64,000 nucleotides of DNA from Streptomyces sp. MMBL 11-1 (GTDB taxonomy: Bacteria > Actinomycetota > Actinomycetes > Streptomycetales > Streptomycetaceae): the NCBI RefSeq assembly GCF_028622875.1, contig NZ_CP117709.1, positions 7,505,001-7,569,000 on the forward strand, written 5' to 3'. Numbering within the stretch: the stretch's first letter is position 1; each line of letters opens with the position of its first letter. A program made the translations under genes and the position numbers. The notes below the pieces were generated by a model, which searched no databases, was not told where the DNA came from, and saw only the letters and a list, made by a program, of their open reading frames with translations. This document shows, one piece after another, positions 8,393 to 17,230 of this stretch.

Positions 8393-9160
8393 TTAGCGAT
8401 TTCGGGAGAACGCGATGCGCGGGTCGACGGGGCGACCCGAAGCTCCGGAGGCAGCGGAGGTGGGAGTCGGCGCCTTGTCCCGGAGGCCCGAGCGCGCTGG
8501 GCTCGCTGCGAGCGCGGCGGCGTTGCGAGATTTGTTGGGCGTGGTGCCCTGACCGGGCAGGCGGCGCTCGGCGCTCGTGGGCGCGGGAGCGCGGCGCAGC
8601 GCCGCGTCGTGGGCGAGGCGGGGATGAACAGCGACCTGGAGACCGGACCGCTGCATCGCCACCGTGGCGCTGGCGACCTTCTGCACGGACTCGGTGAGGT
8701 CGGCGGTGACGGGCAGCGTGTAGATGTCCAGATTCGGGTCCAGCCGCCAGCCGTGCTCCTCCAGGATGAGCTGGCCGCCGAGCGCCGAGGGGTGGTCGCT
8801 GGTGGCCGCTACGATGCCGAGCTGCGGATGCTCGGCGAACGCCACCTCGGGATCTGCGCGCGGGGCCCGGTCACGGGTGGAATTCGCACGGGAGGCCAGC
8901 GAGGGGTCGTACGCGGCGTCCACGTCGACCTGGTAGTCGGCCTCGCGCAGCAGCGCGACTGCCCGGGAGGTACGCCCCGGTCCGTCACGCTGCTGATCAG
9001 CCAATGCGTACAGCGTCGGCTGGTCCGGTACGGGGCGGAAGTCGAACCGAGCCAACATCCACGCGGTGGAGACGAGTTGCTTCGGGTTCGCGGCGACGAT
9101 GCCGTGGTCAGGGTGGTGACCGAAGGCGACATCGGGCAGTGATTGGTAATGGGTGGGCAT
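8393..9160 (-). CDS. Hypothetical element protein with two repeated modules
   Basis: 255 residues from the ATG at 9160. It contains two tandem copies of a ~75-residue module. The first begins PDVAFGHHPDHGIVAA and ends VALLREADYQVDVDAAYDP; the second begins PEVAFAEHPQLGIVAA and ends VAMQRSGLQVAVHPRLA. Each ends in the L-x-x-x-x-x-V-D-x-D/H-P signature shared with the proteins at 6475-7203 and 9255-10406. The C-terminal third is low complexity (Ala, Pro, Ser, Arg). Family and function are unknown; repetition suggests a binding or scaffold role. Confidence 0.65.
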   Translation of the reverse strand: MPTHYQSLPDVAFGHHPDHGIVAANPKQLVSTAWMLARFDFRPVPDQPTLYALADQQRDGPGRTSRAVALLREADYQVDVDAAYDPSLASRANSTRDRAPRADPEVAFAEHPQLGIVAATSDHPSALGGQLILEEHGWRLDPNLDIYTLPVTADLTESVQKVASATVAMQRSGLQVAVHPRLAHDAALRRAPAPTSAERRLPGQGTTPNKSRNAAALAASPARSGLRDKAPTPTSAASGASGRPVDPRIAFSRNR

Positions 9161-9254
9161 GGCTGATCCATCCGGTGTGGGCGTGCAGGGCAGGGGCCAG
9201 CTCCGGGATGGTTCTGGTGGTACGAGGCACGGAAGACTCCGAGAAGGGAGGCGA

Positions 9255-10406
9255 TCAGCGACCGGGGGCGGACGAGGGGCGGGCCGGCGGCACGGGACGG
9301 ACGGCCGCCGCCGTGGCAGGGAGCGCCGAGGCGGCACGGCGCTGCGCAGCCGTCGGCGAAGGCGCGAGAGCAGCACGTACCCGTGGTGGCGCAGGCGTCG
9401 ACGCAGCGACCTGGTTCTCGCGGAACCGGTTCTTCCCGGGGTGCACGGCGTGGCGGTCGGCCAGATCGCCGCGTATCGCGCGCAGCTCGATCGCGTAGGA
9501 GTCGAGGCTCTCAGCGATGGTCCGCAGACGCTGTGCGTAGCGGTGATCGGCTGGTTCGCCGAACCCTTCCCCCCACTCGGCCGTCGCGTCGAGGATCTCC
9601 ACGACCCGCTGAAGAACGCCGTCGCCCGGGGCGGTCACTTCGCTCAGGTTGGCGACCATGTCGCGCGTATGCGTCGACGCCTGGATGTGTTTGGCCAGAA
9701 ACCCGAGGCGGTCGCCGAGGCTCGTCTCCGGGATCCAGGGGGGAGGCACGTCGTGTTCCAGCAGGTCAGGGTCGCACGAGACATCGAAGCCGTCGGCCTG
9801 CAGCATGTCGAAGGCCCGGGTCACCACCAGCCGCTGCTCCTCCGGGTCGGTCATGGCCGAGGGCAGCCGGTGGTAGTGCTCACCGCCGAACTCGACGGCG
9901 GGGACAAAGCCTGCGCGGTGGAGAACTGCGTCGGCGGCGACGTCGTGAGCGAACCGTTTCGGCTCCGGTCGTGGAGGTACGCCGAGCTGATCCAGACGGG
10001 TGTCGACGGCGGCCAGCAACCTAGTGACGTCGCCGCGGTGCCGGGCGTGCGGGCCGTCCGGCTCCGAGTCGTAGATCACTTCGTAGGCTGCTGGCTCATC
10101 GCTGCGGAGGCGGGTGACGAGCCAGCTCTCGGGATACCCGGGTGGGTGCTCGCTGGACGGTTCCTGCGGCGGCGAGATGATCACGTCGCTGCCGTCGGGA
10201 AGCGAGGAATGGACGAAGTAGTCGCTGAGGCCGTACTCGACGGTGCAGACCAGGCCGCGTTGCCTAAGGGGGTAGGTGAGGTGCCCGTACCCGCGTTCCT
10301 GCTCCGGGTCGCTGTCCGGCGCCCGTGAGGCAGCGGGCCCGCTTGTACGCGCGGTGATACGCGCGCCCTCCCGTTGGAGGGTAACCAGGGGCTGATCGGG
10401 GGGCAT
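9255..10406 (-). CDS. Hypothetical element protein, repeat module plus low-complexity tail
   Basis: 383 residues; ATG at 10406 with CGGAG 8 bases upstream. The first ~130 residues form an unfamiliar domain rich in aromatic and Pro residues (LVCTVEYGLSDYFVHSSLP, VTRLRSDEPAAYEVIYDSEP). Residues ~155-215 carry the shared element module (VLHRAGFVPAVEF...YHRLP...FDMLQADGFDVSCDPDLL). A helical region follows, then an Ala/Pro tail. Repeat copy 3 lies 80-115 bases upstream of the start. No enzyme motif is visible. Confidence 0.65.
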   Translation of the reverse strand: MPPDQPLVTLQREGARITARTSGPAASRAPDSDPEQERGYGHLTYPLRQRGLVCTVEYGLSDYFVHSSLPDGSDVIISPPQEPSSEHPPGYPESWLVTRLRSDEPAAYEVIYDSEPDGPHARHRGDVTRLLAAVDTRLDQLGVPPRPEPKRFAHDVAADAVLHRAGFVPAVEFGGEHYHRLPSAMTDPEEQRLVVTRAFDMLQADGFDVSCDPDLLEHDVPPPWIPETSLGDRLGFLAKHIQASTHTRDMVANLSEVTAPGDGVLQRVVEILDATAEWGEGFGEPADHRYAQRLRTIAESLDSYAIELRAIRGDLADRHAVHPGKNRFRENQVAASTPAPPRVRAALAPSPTAAQRRAASALPATAAAVRPVPPARPSSAPGR

Positions 10407-10484
10407 CAATGGTCTCCGTGGCCGAGCGCCCCAGAGTCGACGACACGGGTCAACGTGAGGGGCGCGTGTATGGGTACCGGTGTT

Positions 10485-10522
10485 AAGAGGATCCGGGGAT
10501 CGGCAGGTTTGGCCGAGCCGGA
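10485..10522. repeat. 38-bp intergenic repeat, copy 3
   Basis: Begins AAGAGGATCCGGGGATCGGC and ends TTTGGCCGAGCCGGA. It is the most diverged copy but keeps the AGAGGATCC head and the TTTGGC...GCCGGA tail at the same spacing. It sits between the end of the gene at 10540-11235 and the start of the gene at 10406. Confidence 0.65.
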
Positions 10523-10539
10523 ATGCGGTGGTAATGGCG

Positions 10540-11235
10540 TCAGCGGGACCGATGGGGAGGCGTCGGCGACGCCGGAGGCACAGGGGGCGGGGTTGATGGA
10601 GCTGTGCTGGTGCCGGAGGCAGATCGCTTGAGAGCCACCCGCGCCCGCTCGGTCTGCGAGGGCTGCTCGGGTTCCGGCCGAGCGGTCACGTATTCAGCGG
10701 CCCGCACCAGCGCCGGACCGTGGAGCGACAGCTCGTGCGCGTCGTGCCAGCCCTCGGCGTTGCGGATTTCCTGGGCCCGGCTCTCGTAGAGCGCCCGGGT
10801 GCCGGGGAGGGAGCCGTCCATGATCGTCATGACGTCGTCCCACTCGTGCTGGATCTGTCCGGCTCGTTTCAGGGCGGCATCGATGCTGCTCAGGCGCCGG
10901 AGATCCTCGCTGATCGGCCCCCCGAGGTAATCGGCACCAGTGGCTGCGGCGCGGACCCCGGCCAATACCTCGGGGCCGTGAGCGAGGAAGACCTCGACGT
11001 GTTTCCACGCCTGGGCGTCGCGTACGACCTTGCCGTTCGCGTAGCCCTTCTCGTCCACCGGCCAACCGTCGTGGTCGCAGAAGTAGTCCGAGACGGCGTC
11101 CCAGGCGTCCTCTGCCTGCTTGATTCCGGCATAAGCGGAGGCCAGCGCCGGGACGTGTTGCCGCCACGCCATGTGGTCGGTGCCTGCCGGTGGCCGGTCT
11201 TCGTTGGGTGAGGGAGAGCTGGGCGAAGTGGGCAC
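10540..11235 (-). CDS. Hypothetical helical protein of the conjugative element
   Basis: 231 residues from GTG 11235, which has AGGA five bases upstream; in-frame ATGs at 11265 and 11361 lack such a site. The protein is mostly helical and charged, with Trp-containing segments (AEDAWDAVSDYFCDHDGW, AQAWKHVEVFLAHGPEVL, SLHGPALVRAAEYV), and ends in a Ser/Pro-rich tail. I do not recognise it. It is the first gene downstream of the VirB4-like operon's terminator hairpin. Confidence 0.6.
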   Translation of the reverse strand: MPTSPSSPSPNEDRPPAGTDHMAWRQHVPALASAYAGIKQAEDAWDAVSDYFCDHDGWPVDEKGYANGKVVRDAQAWKHVEVFLAHGPEVLAGVRAAATGADYLGGPISEDLRRLSSIDAALKRAGQIQHEWDDVMTIMDGSLPGTRALYESRAQEIRNAEGWHDAHELSLHGPALVRAAEYVTARPEPEQPSQTERARVALKRSASGTSTAPSTPPPVPPASPTPPHRSR

Positions 11236-11468
11236 GTTAGTCCTTGGTTCCTGTGGCGGCGCCATCGCGAGTACGGCAGTGAAGGGGGTTGGCGGCGGGA
11301 CGGTGCAGACGTGTTCCTCTGCGGGCCGGCGGAACCCGCGTCCGAACGTGGGCTTCGGCACGGCGGCCCGGTGGTGAGCTGGGATGGGGCGGCCACTCCA
11401 GGCGACCGGTGGTTCGCCGATCCTTGAGGATCGCCGCCGGGGTGCAGACGACCCACAGAGGCCATCAA

Positions 11469-11494
11469 CTCAACTGCGGATAGATGCAGTTGAG
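11469..11494 (-). terminator. Stem-loop directly after the VirB4-like gene
   Basis: CTCAACTGC and GCAGTTGAG form a perfect 9-bp stem with an 8-base loop, beginning immediately after the TAG stop of the VirB4-like gene on the minus strand. The stem is unusually AT-rich for this genome. Likely terminates the transfer-channel operon; there is no strong U tract, so it could also protect the mRNA 3' end. Confidence 0.65.
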
Positions 11495-13000
11495 CTAGCC
11501 CGACATTCGTGCGTCAGTGTCGAAGAGTTCGCGTTCTGAAGGGTGGAGGAGGTGTTGGGTGACGAAGCTCCGTCCTGCGACCTTCCACAGGCCCCTGCCC
11601 TTGGTAAGGGAAGAGACGGCCTGGGTCTCAACTCCGGTCAGCCCCAACAGCGATGCCGCTGCCGCCAGTTGATCGCTCTCCTGCCGGTAGATGATGCGTG
11701 TGCTGCAGTCCGCGAGGAGCCCCTCGGCCAGTACCCGGCCGCGCGATCCGGCGTCGCCCGCGCTGAGCAGGTCGGAAAGCCTGTGGATGACCAGCAAGTT
11801 CGCGATGCCGAGCCCTCGGCTGAGCTTCCACTGGCTCTGCATCCGTTCCAGCAGCGCGATGTGCTTCAGGACGCGCCATCCTTCGTCGTAGATCACCCAG
11901 CGTCGTCCGCCGGCAGGGTCTGCGAGTGCGGATTCCATCCATGCGCTGGCGCAGGTCATCGCCAGCACCAGGCCGGTGTCGTCGCCTGAGTTGCCGAGCC
12001 GGGAGAGGTCGATCGAGAGCATCGGCGTCGTCGGGTCGAAGGCGACGGTCGAGGGGGCGTCGAACATCCCGCTGAGGTCGCCGTGCACGAGCCGACGCAG
12101 GGCGTGGGCAAGGTCTTGAGCTGCGTGACCCATCCCGCCGGCGGGGCTGCCGAAGCCGCGGTCGAGGCGGTCCGGCGAGCCCATGACATCGGCGATGTCG
12201 CCGAGGAGCGGCACCGTGCCGCGATCCGTGGTCTCGGCGACGACCAGGTCCAGGCCGAGGTCGAGAGCCGTGTGCTCCATCGGCAGCAGATCGCGGTTCA
12301 GCACGGTGCGGGCAAGGCTGGCCAGCAGCGCGAGACGCCGTTTGCGTACTTCGGCGGACCAGTCCTCTTCGGTTACCGATGCGGGCCGCGCCGGGGCGTC
12401 CAGAGGATTGAGACGTCCGGGGAGCCCCGGTCCCAGGGCTATGGTGTGGCCGCCGAGAGCCTGTGCCACGTTCGACCATTCACCCTTCGGGTCGCTGGGC
12501 ACATAGATCTTGTACCCGTGGGCGATGGCCCGCGTCGCGATGGACTTCGCCAGCGCCGACTTACCCATGCCGATGATTCCCGCGAGCACGGCGTTGGGGT
12601 TGGTGAAGCCCTCGATCCGCCCGCTGTTGTACAGGGCGAAAGGGTCGTAGCAGAAGGCGGCCTCGGCGTGTACGTCCCTGCCGATGAAGATCCCGGACGA
12701 GCCGAGTCCGCCCTCGGCAAGGAACGGATAGGCCCCGCTGACCGTGGCGGTCGTCATCCGGTGAGCGGGTAGCCGCAGCTTGCTGCCGCGCGCCGAGGCA
12801 GGTCCGGGGCGTCCGGACGCCGGGTAGACCGGTCGCAGCTCCGGGTCGAGGGCGGCCTCCTTGCGGTGCTTGGGCGGTGCCCCGGCCAGTTGTGCCTGGC
12901 GGCGGGCGGCGGCGAACCCGGCGCGGGCTGCGCGCTGTTGGGCGCGCGACGCCTTGCGGGGGACGAACAGGTGGGAGGCGCTGGCGCGGATCCTGGGCAT
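11495..13000 (-). CDS. VirB4/TraC-like conjugation ATPase
   Basis: 501 residues. Walker A (GIIGMGKSA, residues ~141-149) and Walker B (RRWVIYDEGW, ~365-375) with the VirB4-type C-terminal block (GLGIANLLVIHRLSDL, then LADCSTRIIYRQ) identify an ATPase that would power a type IV secretion-like channel at the inner face of the membrane. The large N-terminal domain of full VirB4 proteins is missing here and is probably supplied by the SCO6880-type protein two genes upstream, a split seen in actinobacterial elements. The first 80 residues are basic and Ala/Arg-rich. A stem-loop follows the stop codon. Confidence 0.85.
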   Translation of the reverse strand: MPRIRASASHLFVPRKASRAQQRAARAGFAAARRQAQLAGAPPKHRKEAALDPELRPVYPASGRPGPASARGSKLRLPAHRMTTATVSGAYPFLAEGGLGSSGIFIGRDVHAEAAFCYDPFALYNSGRIEGFTNPNAVLAGIIGMGKSALAKSIATRAIAHGYKIYVPSDPKGEWSNVAQALGGHTIALGPGLPGRLNPLDAPARPASVTEEDWSAEVRKRRLALLASLARTVLNRDLLPMEHTALDLGLDLVVAETTDRGTVPLLGDIADVMGSPDRLDRGFGSPAGGMGHAAQDLAHALRRLVHGDLSGMFDAPSTVAFDPTTPMLSIDLSRLGNSGDDTGLVLAMTCASAWMESALADPAGGRRWVIYDEGWRVLKHIALLERMQSQWKLSRGLGIANLLVIHRLSDLLSAGDAGSRGRVLAEGLLADCSTRIIYRQESDQLAAAASLLGLTGVETQAVSSLTKGRGLWKVAGRSFVTQHLLHPSERELFDTDARMSG

Positions 13001-13025
13001 GAACGTTTCTCCAGAGGGTGAGTGG

Positions 13026-13478
13026 TCAGTGGCGGATCAGGCCGGTGAACGGCGCGCGCAGGTCAGTGGGGGTGGAATGGCGCCGTACCAGGCGGGCGGT
13101 GCGCTGGTGGCGCTGGCAGATGGTGAGTTCCGGAGCGCCTTCGGGCAGGCCGGGGCGGCATGCTTCCCGGGTGGGAAGGTCGCCGGTGCCGGGCCGGGGG
13201 GATGCGTGGTAGGCGCGGTGGATGTGGTCGGCGGCCTGCCAGATGCGGGTGCGCGCACCGTGGAGGTGATCGCCTTCGACCGGTACGAGGGGACCGGTGC
13301 GTGAGGTGTGCGCGTCGAGCAGCCCGTGCAGGGAGACGAGGTGGGCGTGCAGGGCGTCCAACTCCTCCCGGGACGCGACGAGCGGGCCGGCGGGGAGGTT
13401 GAGCGCTCGGTGGAAGTCGAGCGCGGCGGTCGCGAAGGGAACGAAGTCCTGCGCGGACGGGGAGGTGGTGCGGGACAT
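13026..13478 (-). CDS. Hypothetical protein between the two T4SS-like ATPase genes
   Basis: 150 residues from ATG 13478 (AAAGAG upstream). Helical core with ALDFHRALNLPAGPLVASRE and LDALHAHLVSLHGLLD, then a His/Arg-rich C-terminus. It has no transmembrane segment and no recognised family. Its fixed place between the SCO6880-type gene and the VirB4-like gene, with gaps of only 25-40 bases, implies an operon and a role in the transfer apparatus, which is inference. Confidence 0.6.
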   Translation of the reverse strand: MSRTTSPSAQDFVPFATAALDFHRALNLPAGPLVASREELDALHAHLVSLHGLLDAHTSRTGPLVPVEGDHLHGARTRIWQAADHIHRAYHASPRPGTGDLPTREACRPGLPEGAPELTICQRHQRTARLVRRHSTPTDLRAPFTGLIRH

Positions 13479-13515
13479 GAGGGTGCTCTTTCCGGACGCG
13501 GTGAAGGTGCGGGCG

Positions 13516-14988
13516 TCAGGCCGCGAGCGCGAGCGGCATCGCAGCAGCGGTGAAGGCGCTGGCCTGCTGCCAGGTGAGCGGACGCAGGTCGAGTCCGGCA
13601 CCGACCGCCGCGGTTTCCACCACCGCGCAGTCGGTACGCAGCTCCTCTTCGGAGTCGGCGGATACGGTCAGCAGACCTGTCAGAGCCACATCCGCGTGGC
13701 CAGCGATGAGCTGACGCTCACGCGCCTGGATGTCCTGGTACTCGATCGCGTCCGCCTCGGATTCCACCTGGCCACGCCGCGCGCGCTCGGCGGCGTCCGC
13801 GACCACGCTCGCCTTCTTGCGCTGGATATCGCGCAGGGCGGCGTCCACGCTCACCGGCTCGTAGGCGAGCGAGAGAGTGCGGCGAACGCCTGCCGTGAAC
13901 AGGAGCTGGTGGAGGAATCCGGCTCCGACCGTGGTGCGGGGCCAGTTCTCCACCCAGTAGGTGGAGTGGAACGCGGAGTCGGAGACGATGTGGTCGCCCT
14001 TCTCCACGACCACGACGGGGCCTGCGGCAGCGGGCTCGGCCTCGGGCCGGCCGGAGGCGGACCAGCGGTCCAGCGCGGGCAGGGCCTTGGGGTCGTAGGC
14101 CGTGCGCACGACGGCCGCTATCTCGCGAGCAGTGAGCCAGCCGGTGGGATTGAGACCGGCGGTCCGCGCGGCCTGTTCGAAGGTCGACGTCAGCTGGGCC
14201 AGGACGCTGAAGCTGCCGGTGAGGCCGCCGCCCGCCCGGTTGATCAGCCGTTGGGCGGCCTTGGCGTCCAGGCTGATGGCGACGTACGCCTCGTGCGGGG
14301 CGGCGGCGGGGCCCGCGCTCTGGATCAGCTCGGTGTAGATCGCGCCCGCGAGCTGGGTGTCGGGCAGGCCGTGTTCCTCCCAGTACCGGCGAAGGGCGTC
14401 ACCGCTGTCGGGGACCGTTCGCTCGACGACCTGGATGCGGGCGACGTGCCCGGTACGGGCGAGCGCGGCGAGCGCCCGGCCCCACCCGGCGACGTTCGCG
14501 TTCTGCGTGCCCGGGTCCAGGAGCGCGTAGGCGCGGGAGGAGACCTTGACGACGGCGGTCAGTGAACCGGTGTGGGGGTCGTGCACGGCGCCGTACCGCC
14601 GGTCGGGAGCGGTGACGACGCGCAGGCTGGCGGAGGTGCCCGGCAGATTGAGGTGCCCTTCGCGTACGGGACGTCGGGACGGGCGGGCGAGCCAGATCAA
14701 CTGGCCCCGCATCCGGCGCAGCGTATACCGGAGGACGATCGGAGTCCAGTCTGCCAGGGACCGTCCGCGGTTGCGGACGAAGACGAGCAGGGCGATGGCG
14801 CTCCACAGCGGGATGAGCTGGAGCGCGCCGACGACGCCACGGGTCATGATCACGGCGAGTAGCAGCAGCCCGGTGAACCCGGCGATGATGAGCTGGGGGA
14901 CGGTCAGGCCGAGCAGTACGCCTCGGCGACTGCGGTGCGGGAACTTGACGGTGGCCGTGGCGGATTCGGCCTGGGATCGGGCAGACAT
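13516..14988 (-). CDS. SCO6880-type conjugal transfer protein (PrgI/VirB4 N-terminal-like)
   Basis: 490 residues. Two adjacent membrane segments (about residues 27-46 and 50-70) resemble the PrgI-like inner-membrane part. A large soluble domain follows, with a second half resembling the N-terminal domain of VirB4/TraC ATPases (NWPRTTVGAGFLHQLL, then RTLSLAYEPVSVDAALRDIQ) but no Walker motifs. This matches the SCO6880 family of Streptomyces coelicolor conjugation-like clusters. It most likely anchors the separate ATPase encoded downstream to the membrane. Confidence 0.75.
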   Translation of the reverse strand: MSARSQAESATATVKFPHRSRRGVLLGLTVPQLIIAGFTGLLLLAVIMTRGVVGALQLIPLWSAIALLVFVRNRGRSLADWTPIVLRYTLRRMRGQLIWLARPSRRPVREGHLNLPGTSASLRVVTAPDRRYGAVHDPHTGSLTAVVKVSSRAYALLDPGTQNANVAGWGRALAALARTGHVARIQVVERTVPDSGDALRRYWEEHGLPDTQLAGAIYTELIQSAGPAAAPHEAYVAISLDAKAAQRLINRAGGGLTGSFSVLAQLTSTFEQAARTAGLNPTGWLTAREIAAVVRTAYDPKALPALDRWSASGRPEAEPAAAGPVVVVEKGDHIVSDSAFHSTYWVENWPRTTVGAGFLHQLLFTAGVRRTLSLAYEPVSVDAALRDIQRKKASVVADAAERARRGQVESEADAIEYQDIQARERQLIAGHADVALTGLLTVSADSEEELRTDCAVVETAAVGAGLDLRPLTWQQASAFTAAAMPLALAA

Positions 14989-15084
14989 GGCGGGTCCAGA
15001 CAGTGGGTGCGAGTGCGGCAGGGCGGAGGGCGCGGCGCTCTTCTGGAGGACATGGCAGAACTCCTTCGTCGGTGATCGGGGGAG

Positions 15085-15120
15085 GCGGGGGCGGACTGCT
15101 GGGTGGCAGCCCGCCCCCGC
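15085..15120 (-). terminator. GC-rich stem-loop after the VirB6-like gene
   Basis: GCGGGGGCGG and CCGCCCCCGC form a perfect 10-bp stem around a 16-base loop, 13 bases beyond the VirB6-like stop codon on the minus strand. It lies between two genes of the same operon, so it may attenuate or stabilise the message rather than end it. Confidence 0.55.
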
Positions 15121-15132
15121 ACTCGTGGTGGG

Positions 15133-16515
15133 TCAGGATCCGGACGGCGGACGGGTCGGGAAGACCCAGTTCGTCTCGGACCCGGTGGGCGACGGACCGG
15201 CGCCGGTCGGGGGCGGAGATCCGGGGCCGCCCGGGGAGGCCGAGCCGACGCGCGGCATCCTCCCGCTCGGAATCGGGACCGCAGCGGGCTGCGCTGCGGA
15301 GCCGTCCTCGCCTTCGGCGGCTTCGGTGCCTCCGGGCCGGTTGATCAGCGGTGGGATGCCGGGCCGCTGGATGAGGGCTCGTCCCTTGTCACCGGTGGCG
15401 TCCGGGTCTTCGCCGTACCGGAAGTTCGTCCGTGCCTTCGGCGGTCCGGAGTCGATGCCCTCCTTGCTCAGATTCCCGCCGGTGGGGTTGATGCCGGAGG
15501 TGACACCGTCGCTCCCCGCGCCGGGAACCTCGCTGGGCCCCTGCGGGGCGGGGGTGCCGGTGCCGGCCTGCATCGCGAGGGTGCCGGCCGTCTTCGCGGC
15601 GCCTGCGGCAACCGCCACTCCGGCGACGCCGGTGCGGTGCAGATCGTCGTTGCCGGCGCCGTCGCTGGCCCAGTGAATGAACTTGTACGTCGCGTAGGGG
15701 CAGAGCAACACCAAGATCATGACGACGAGTCCGGCCAGTGCGTCGGAGAGTGCGGCCATGCCGTCCTGGGAGTCGGCCTTGCCCATCGCCGAGACGCCGA
15801 TGAGGAAGACCACGGTCATCAGGAGCTTGGATACGACGAGCGTTGCGGTGGCCTCGATCCAGCCGCGACGCCAGCGCTTCGCGACCTCCCAGCCGCCGCC
15901 CGCCCCGGCGAAGACTGCCAGGGAGACGAGGATCAGCACGCCGACCTTCCGCGCGACCATCACGCACCAGTACATGAACGCGCCGATGGCACAGCCGAAG
16001 GCGACCAGAGACGGGACGCCCCAGCCCAGGCCGTACATCGCTCCGAGTTGCTGCACGTTGATGATGCGGCGGATGGCATCGTCCACCGAGGTGTTCGCGG
16101 CTTGGAACAGGCCGTCGGACAACACGTCGACGACCGTGATCGCGACGGACGTGAAGGCGACGGCGCAGAAGCTGAACAGGACCCCGGTCATCGTGCCGAC
16201 CGCAGCCTGCGCCAGCGCGCGCTCATCGCGCCTCCAGGCGGCGGACACCAAGGCGATGCAGAAGAAGCCGACGGTGAGCGCCAGGCCGATCGGAAGCAAT
16301 AGCTCGTAGTTGGTCCTAAACCACTGCGCGTTGAGGTCGATCGCGGTGGTCGAGTTCACGGCGTCGGCGGCGAGATCCGCAGCGCTCGCCGCGAGTTCAC
16401 CCGCGGACTTCGCGATCCACGCCCCGATGCCGTCGGTGACGGCCCCGGCCGGATTGCTGGCGAAATCGACCGCGCCGCAGACCTTGTCCATCAGCGGAAA
16501 GTCGCAGACTCCCAT
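15133..16515 (-). CDS. VirB6/TrbL-like polytopic membrane protein
   Basis: 460 residues. After a ~65-residue N-terminus come about six membrane segments between residues 70 and 285 (for example LLPIGLALTVGFFCIALVSA, ALAGLVVMILVLLCPY), then a long Pro/Gly/Ser-rich tail of ~170 residues expected to be disordered. Size, position and hydropathy match the VirB6/TrbL component of actinobacterial type IV secretion-like clusters (SCO6881 type), which forms the inner-membrane pore. It lies just downstream of the membrane-anchored transfer protein, 28 bases away. Confidence 0.75.
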   Translation of the reverse strand: MGVCDFPLMDKVCGAVDFASNPAGAVTDGIGAWIAKSAGELAASAADLAADAVNSTTAIDLNAQWFRTNYELLLPIGLALTVGFFCIALVSAAWRRDERALAQAAVGTMTGVLFSFCAVAFTSVAITVVDVLSDGLFQAANTSVDDAIRRIINVQQLGAMYGLGWGVPSLVAFGCAIGAFMYWCVMVARKVGVLILVSLAVFAGAGGGWEVAKRWRRGWIEATATLVVSKLLMTVVFLIGVSAMGKADSQDGMAALSDALAGLVVMILVLLCPYATYKFIHWASDGAGNDDLHRTGVAGVAVAAGAAKTAGTLAMQAGTGTPAPQGPSEVPGAGSDGVTSGINPTGGNLSKEGIDSGPPKARTNFRYGEDPDATGDKGRALIQRPGIPPLINRPGGTEAAEGEDGSAAQPAAVPIPSGRMPRVGSASPGGPGSPPPTGAGPSPTGSETNWVFPTRPPSGS

Positions 16516-16543
16516 GGCGATACCTCCTTTCTAGGTAAAGGGG

Positions 16544-17230
16544 TCAGGGCGCGACGGCCGGCAGAACACCGGCCAGCGTGCAAGGAGAGGAGGGGCGGCA
16601 CTGGACCGCGAGAGTGGTGACGCGGCTCTCCGCGCCTCCGGCCGGGGAGCCCATCCACGCGATCGACTGCTTGCCGGAGACCGTCACGGCGTACAGATAG
16701 GTCTGCGTGATCGCTCCGGGGTCGTCCTGGAGAGCCCGGGTGAACGAGTCGGGGAAGTGCCCCTCGTTCACGACCCCCTTGGCGCGCTGACCGTTGTCCG
16801 CCATCTGCTTCCAGAGCACGGGCGACGGGACGAGCTTGGCGACCGAGGCGGTATCGACGTACTTCTTCTCTCCGGTCATCCACTCGCGCAGCGCGGACAG
16901 CAGTGCCTGCTGGGAGTAGGCCCGGGTGTCGTACGACCACAGCGCCGCTGCCGCCGCCTTCCCGTAGGCGATCGGGTCGTGCGTCTTCGGCGGTCGAGGC
17001 AGAGCCCGGTGATTCGCGTGCGGAGGCGGCGATGCCGACGGCGCCGCGCCGGAATGACGCTGTGTCGCCGAACTGCTGTGTGGTGCGGGCGCGGAGGGGC
17101 CCCTGGCGTCGCGCGTGAGAACGGCGAGCAGGCCGGCGAGGGCGACGAGCACCACCAGGACGGCGGTGCCGAGCAGCGCCCGGCCGCGCACGCGAGATGC
17201 GCCGCCGGAGTTCGAGGAGTGGGCAGGCAT
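16544..17230 (-). CDS. Membrane-anchored conjugal transfer protein (SCO6882/VirB8-like place)
   Basis: 228 residues. A single membrane segment at residues ~18-40 (LLGTAVLVVLVALAGLLAVL) is followed by a Pro/Ser/His-rich linker and an extracytoplasmic domain (residues ~85-225) with aromatic-rich helices and a beta half. The topology matches VirB8/TcpC-like scaffold proteins, though I see no diagnostic motif. Its ATG overlaps the upstream stop (TGATG), so it is translated together with the small membrane protein before it. Confidence 0.65.
   Translation of the reverse strand: MPAHSSNSGGASRVRGRALLGTAVLVVLVALAGLLAVLTRDARGPSAPAPHSSSATQRHSGAAPSASPPPHANHRALPRPPKTHDPIAYGKAAAAALWSYDTRAYSQQALLSALREWMTGEKKYVDTASVAKLVPSPVLWKQMADNGQRAKGVVNEGHFPDSFTRALQDDPGAITQTYLYAVTVSGKQSIAWMGSPAGGAESRVTTLAVQCRPSSPCTLAGVLPAVAP

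Noticed and set aside
11420..11440. GATCCTTGAGGATC palindrome considered as an att core or operator
   Set aside because: Single short palindrome with no second copy or other supporting signal.
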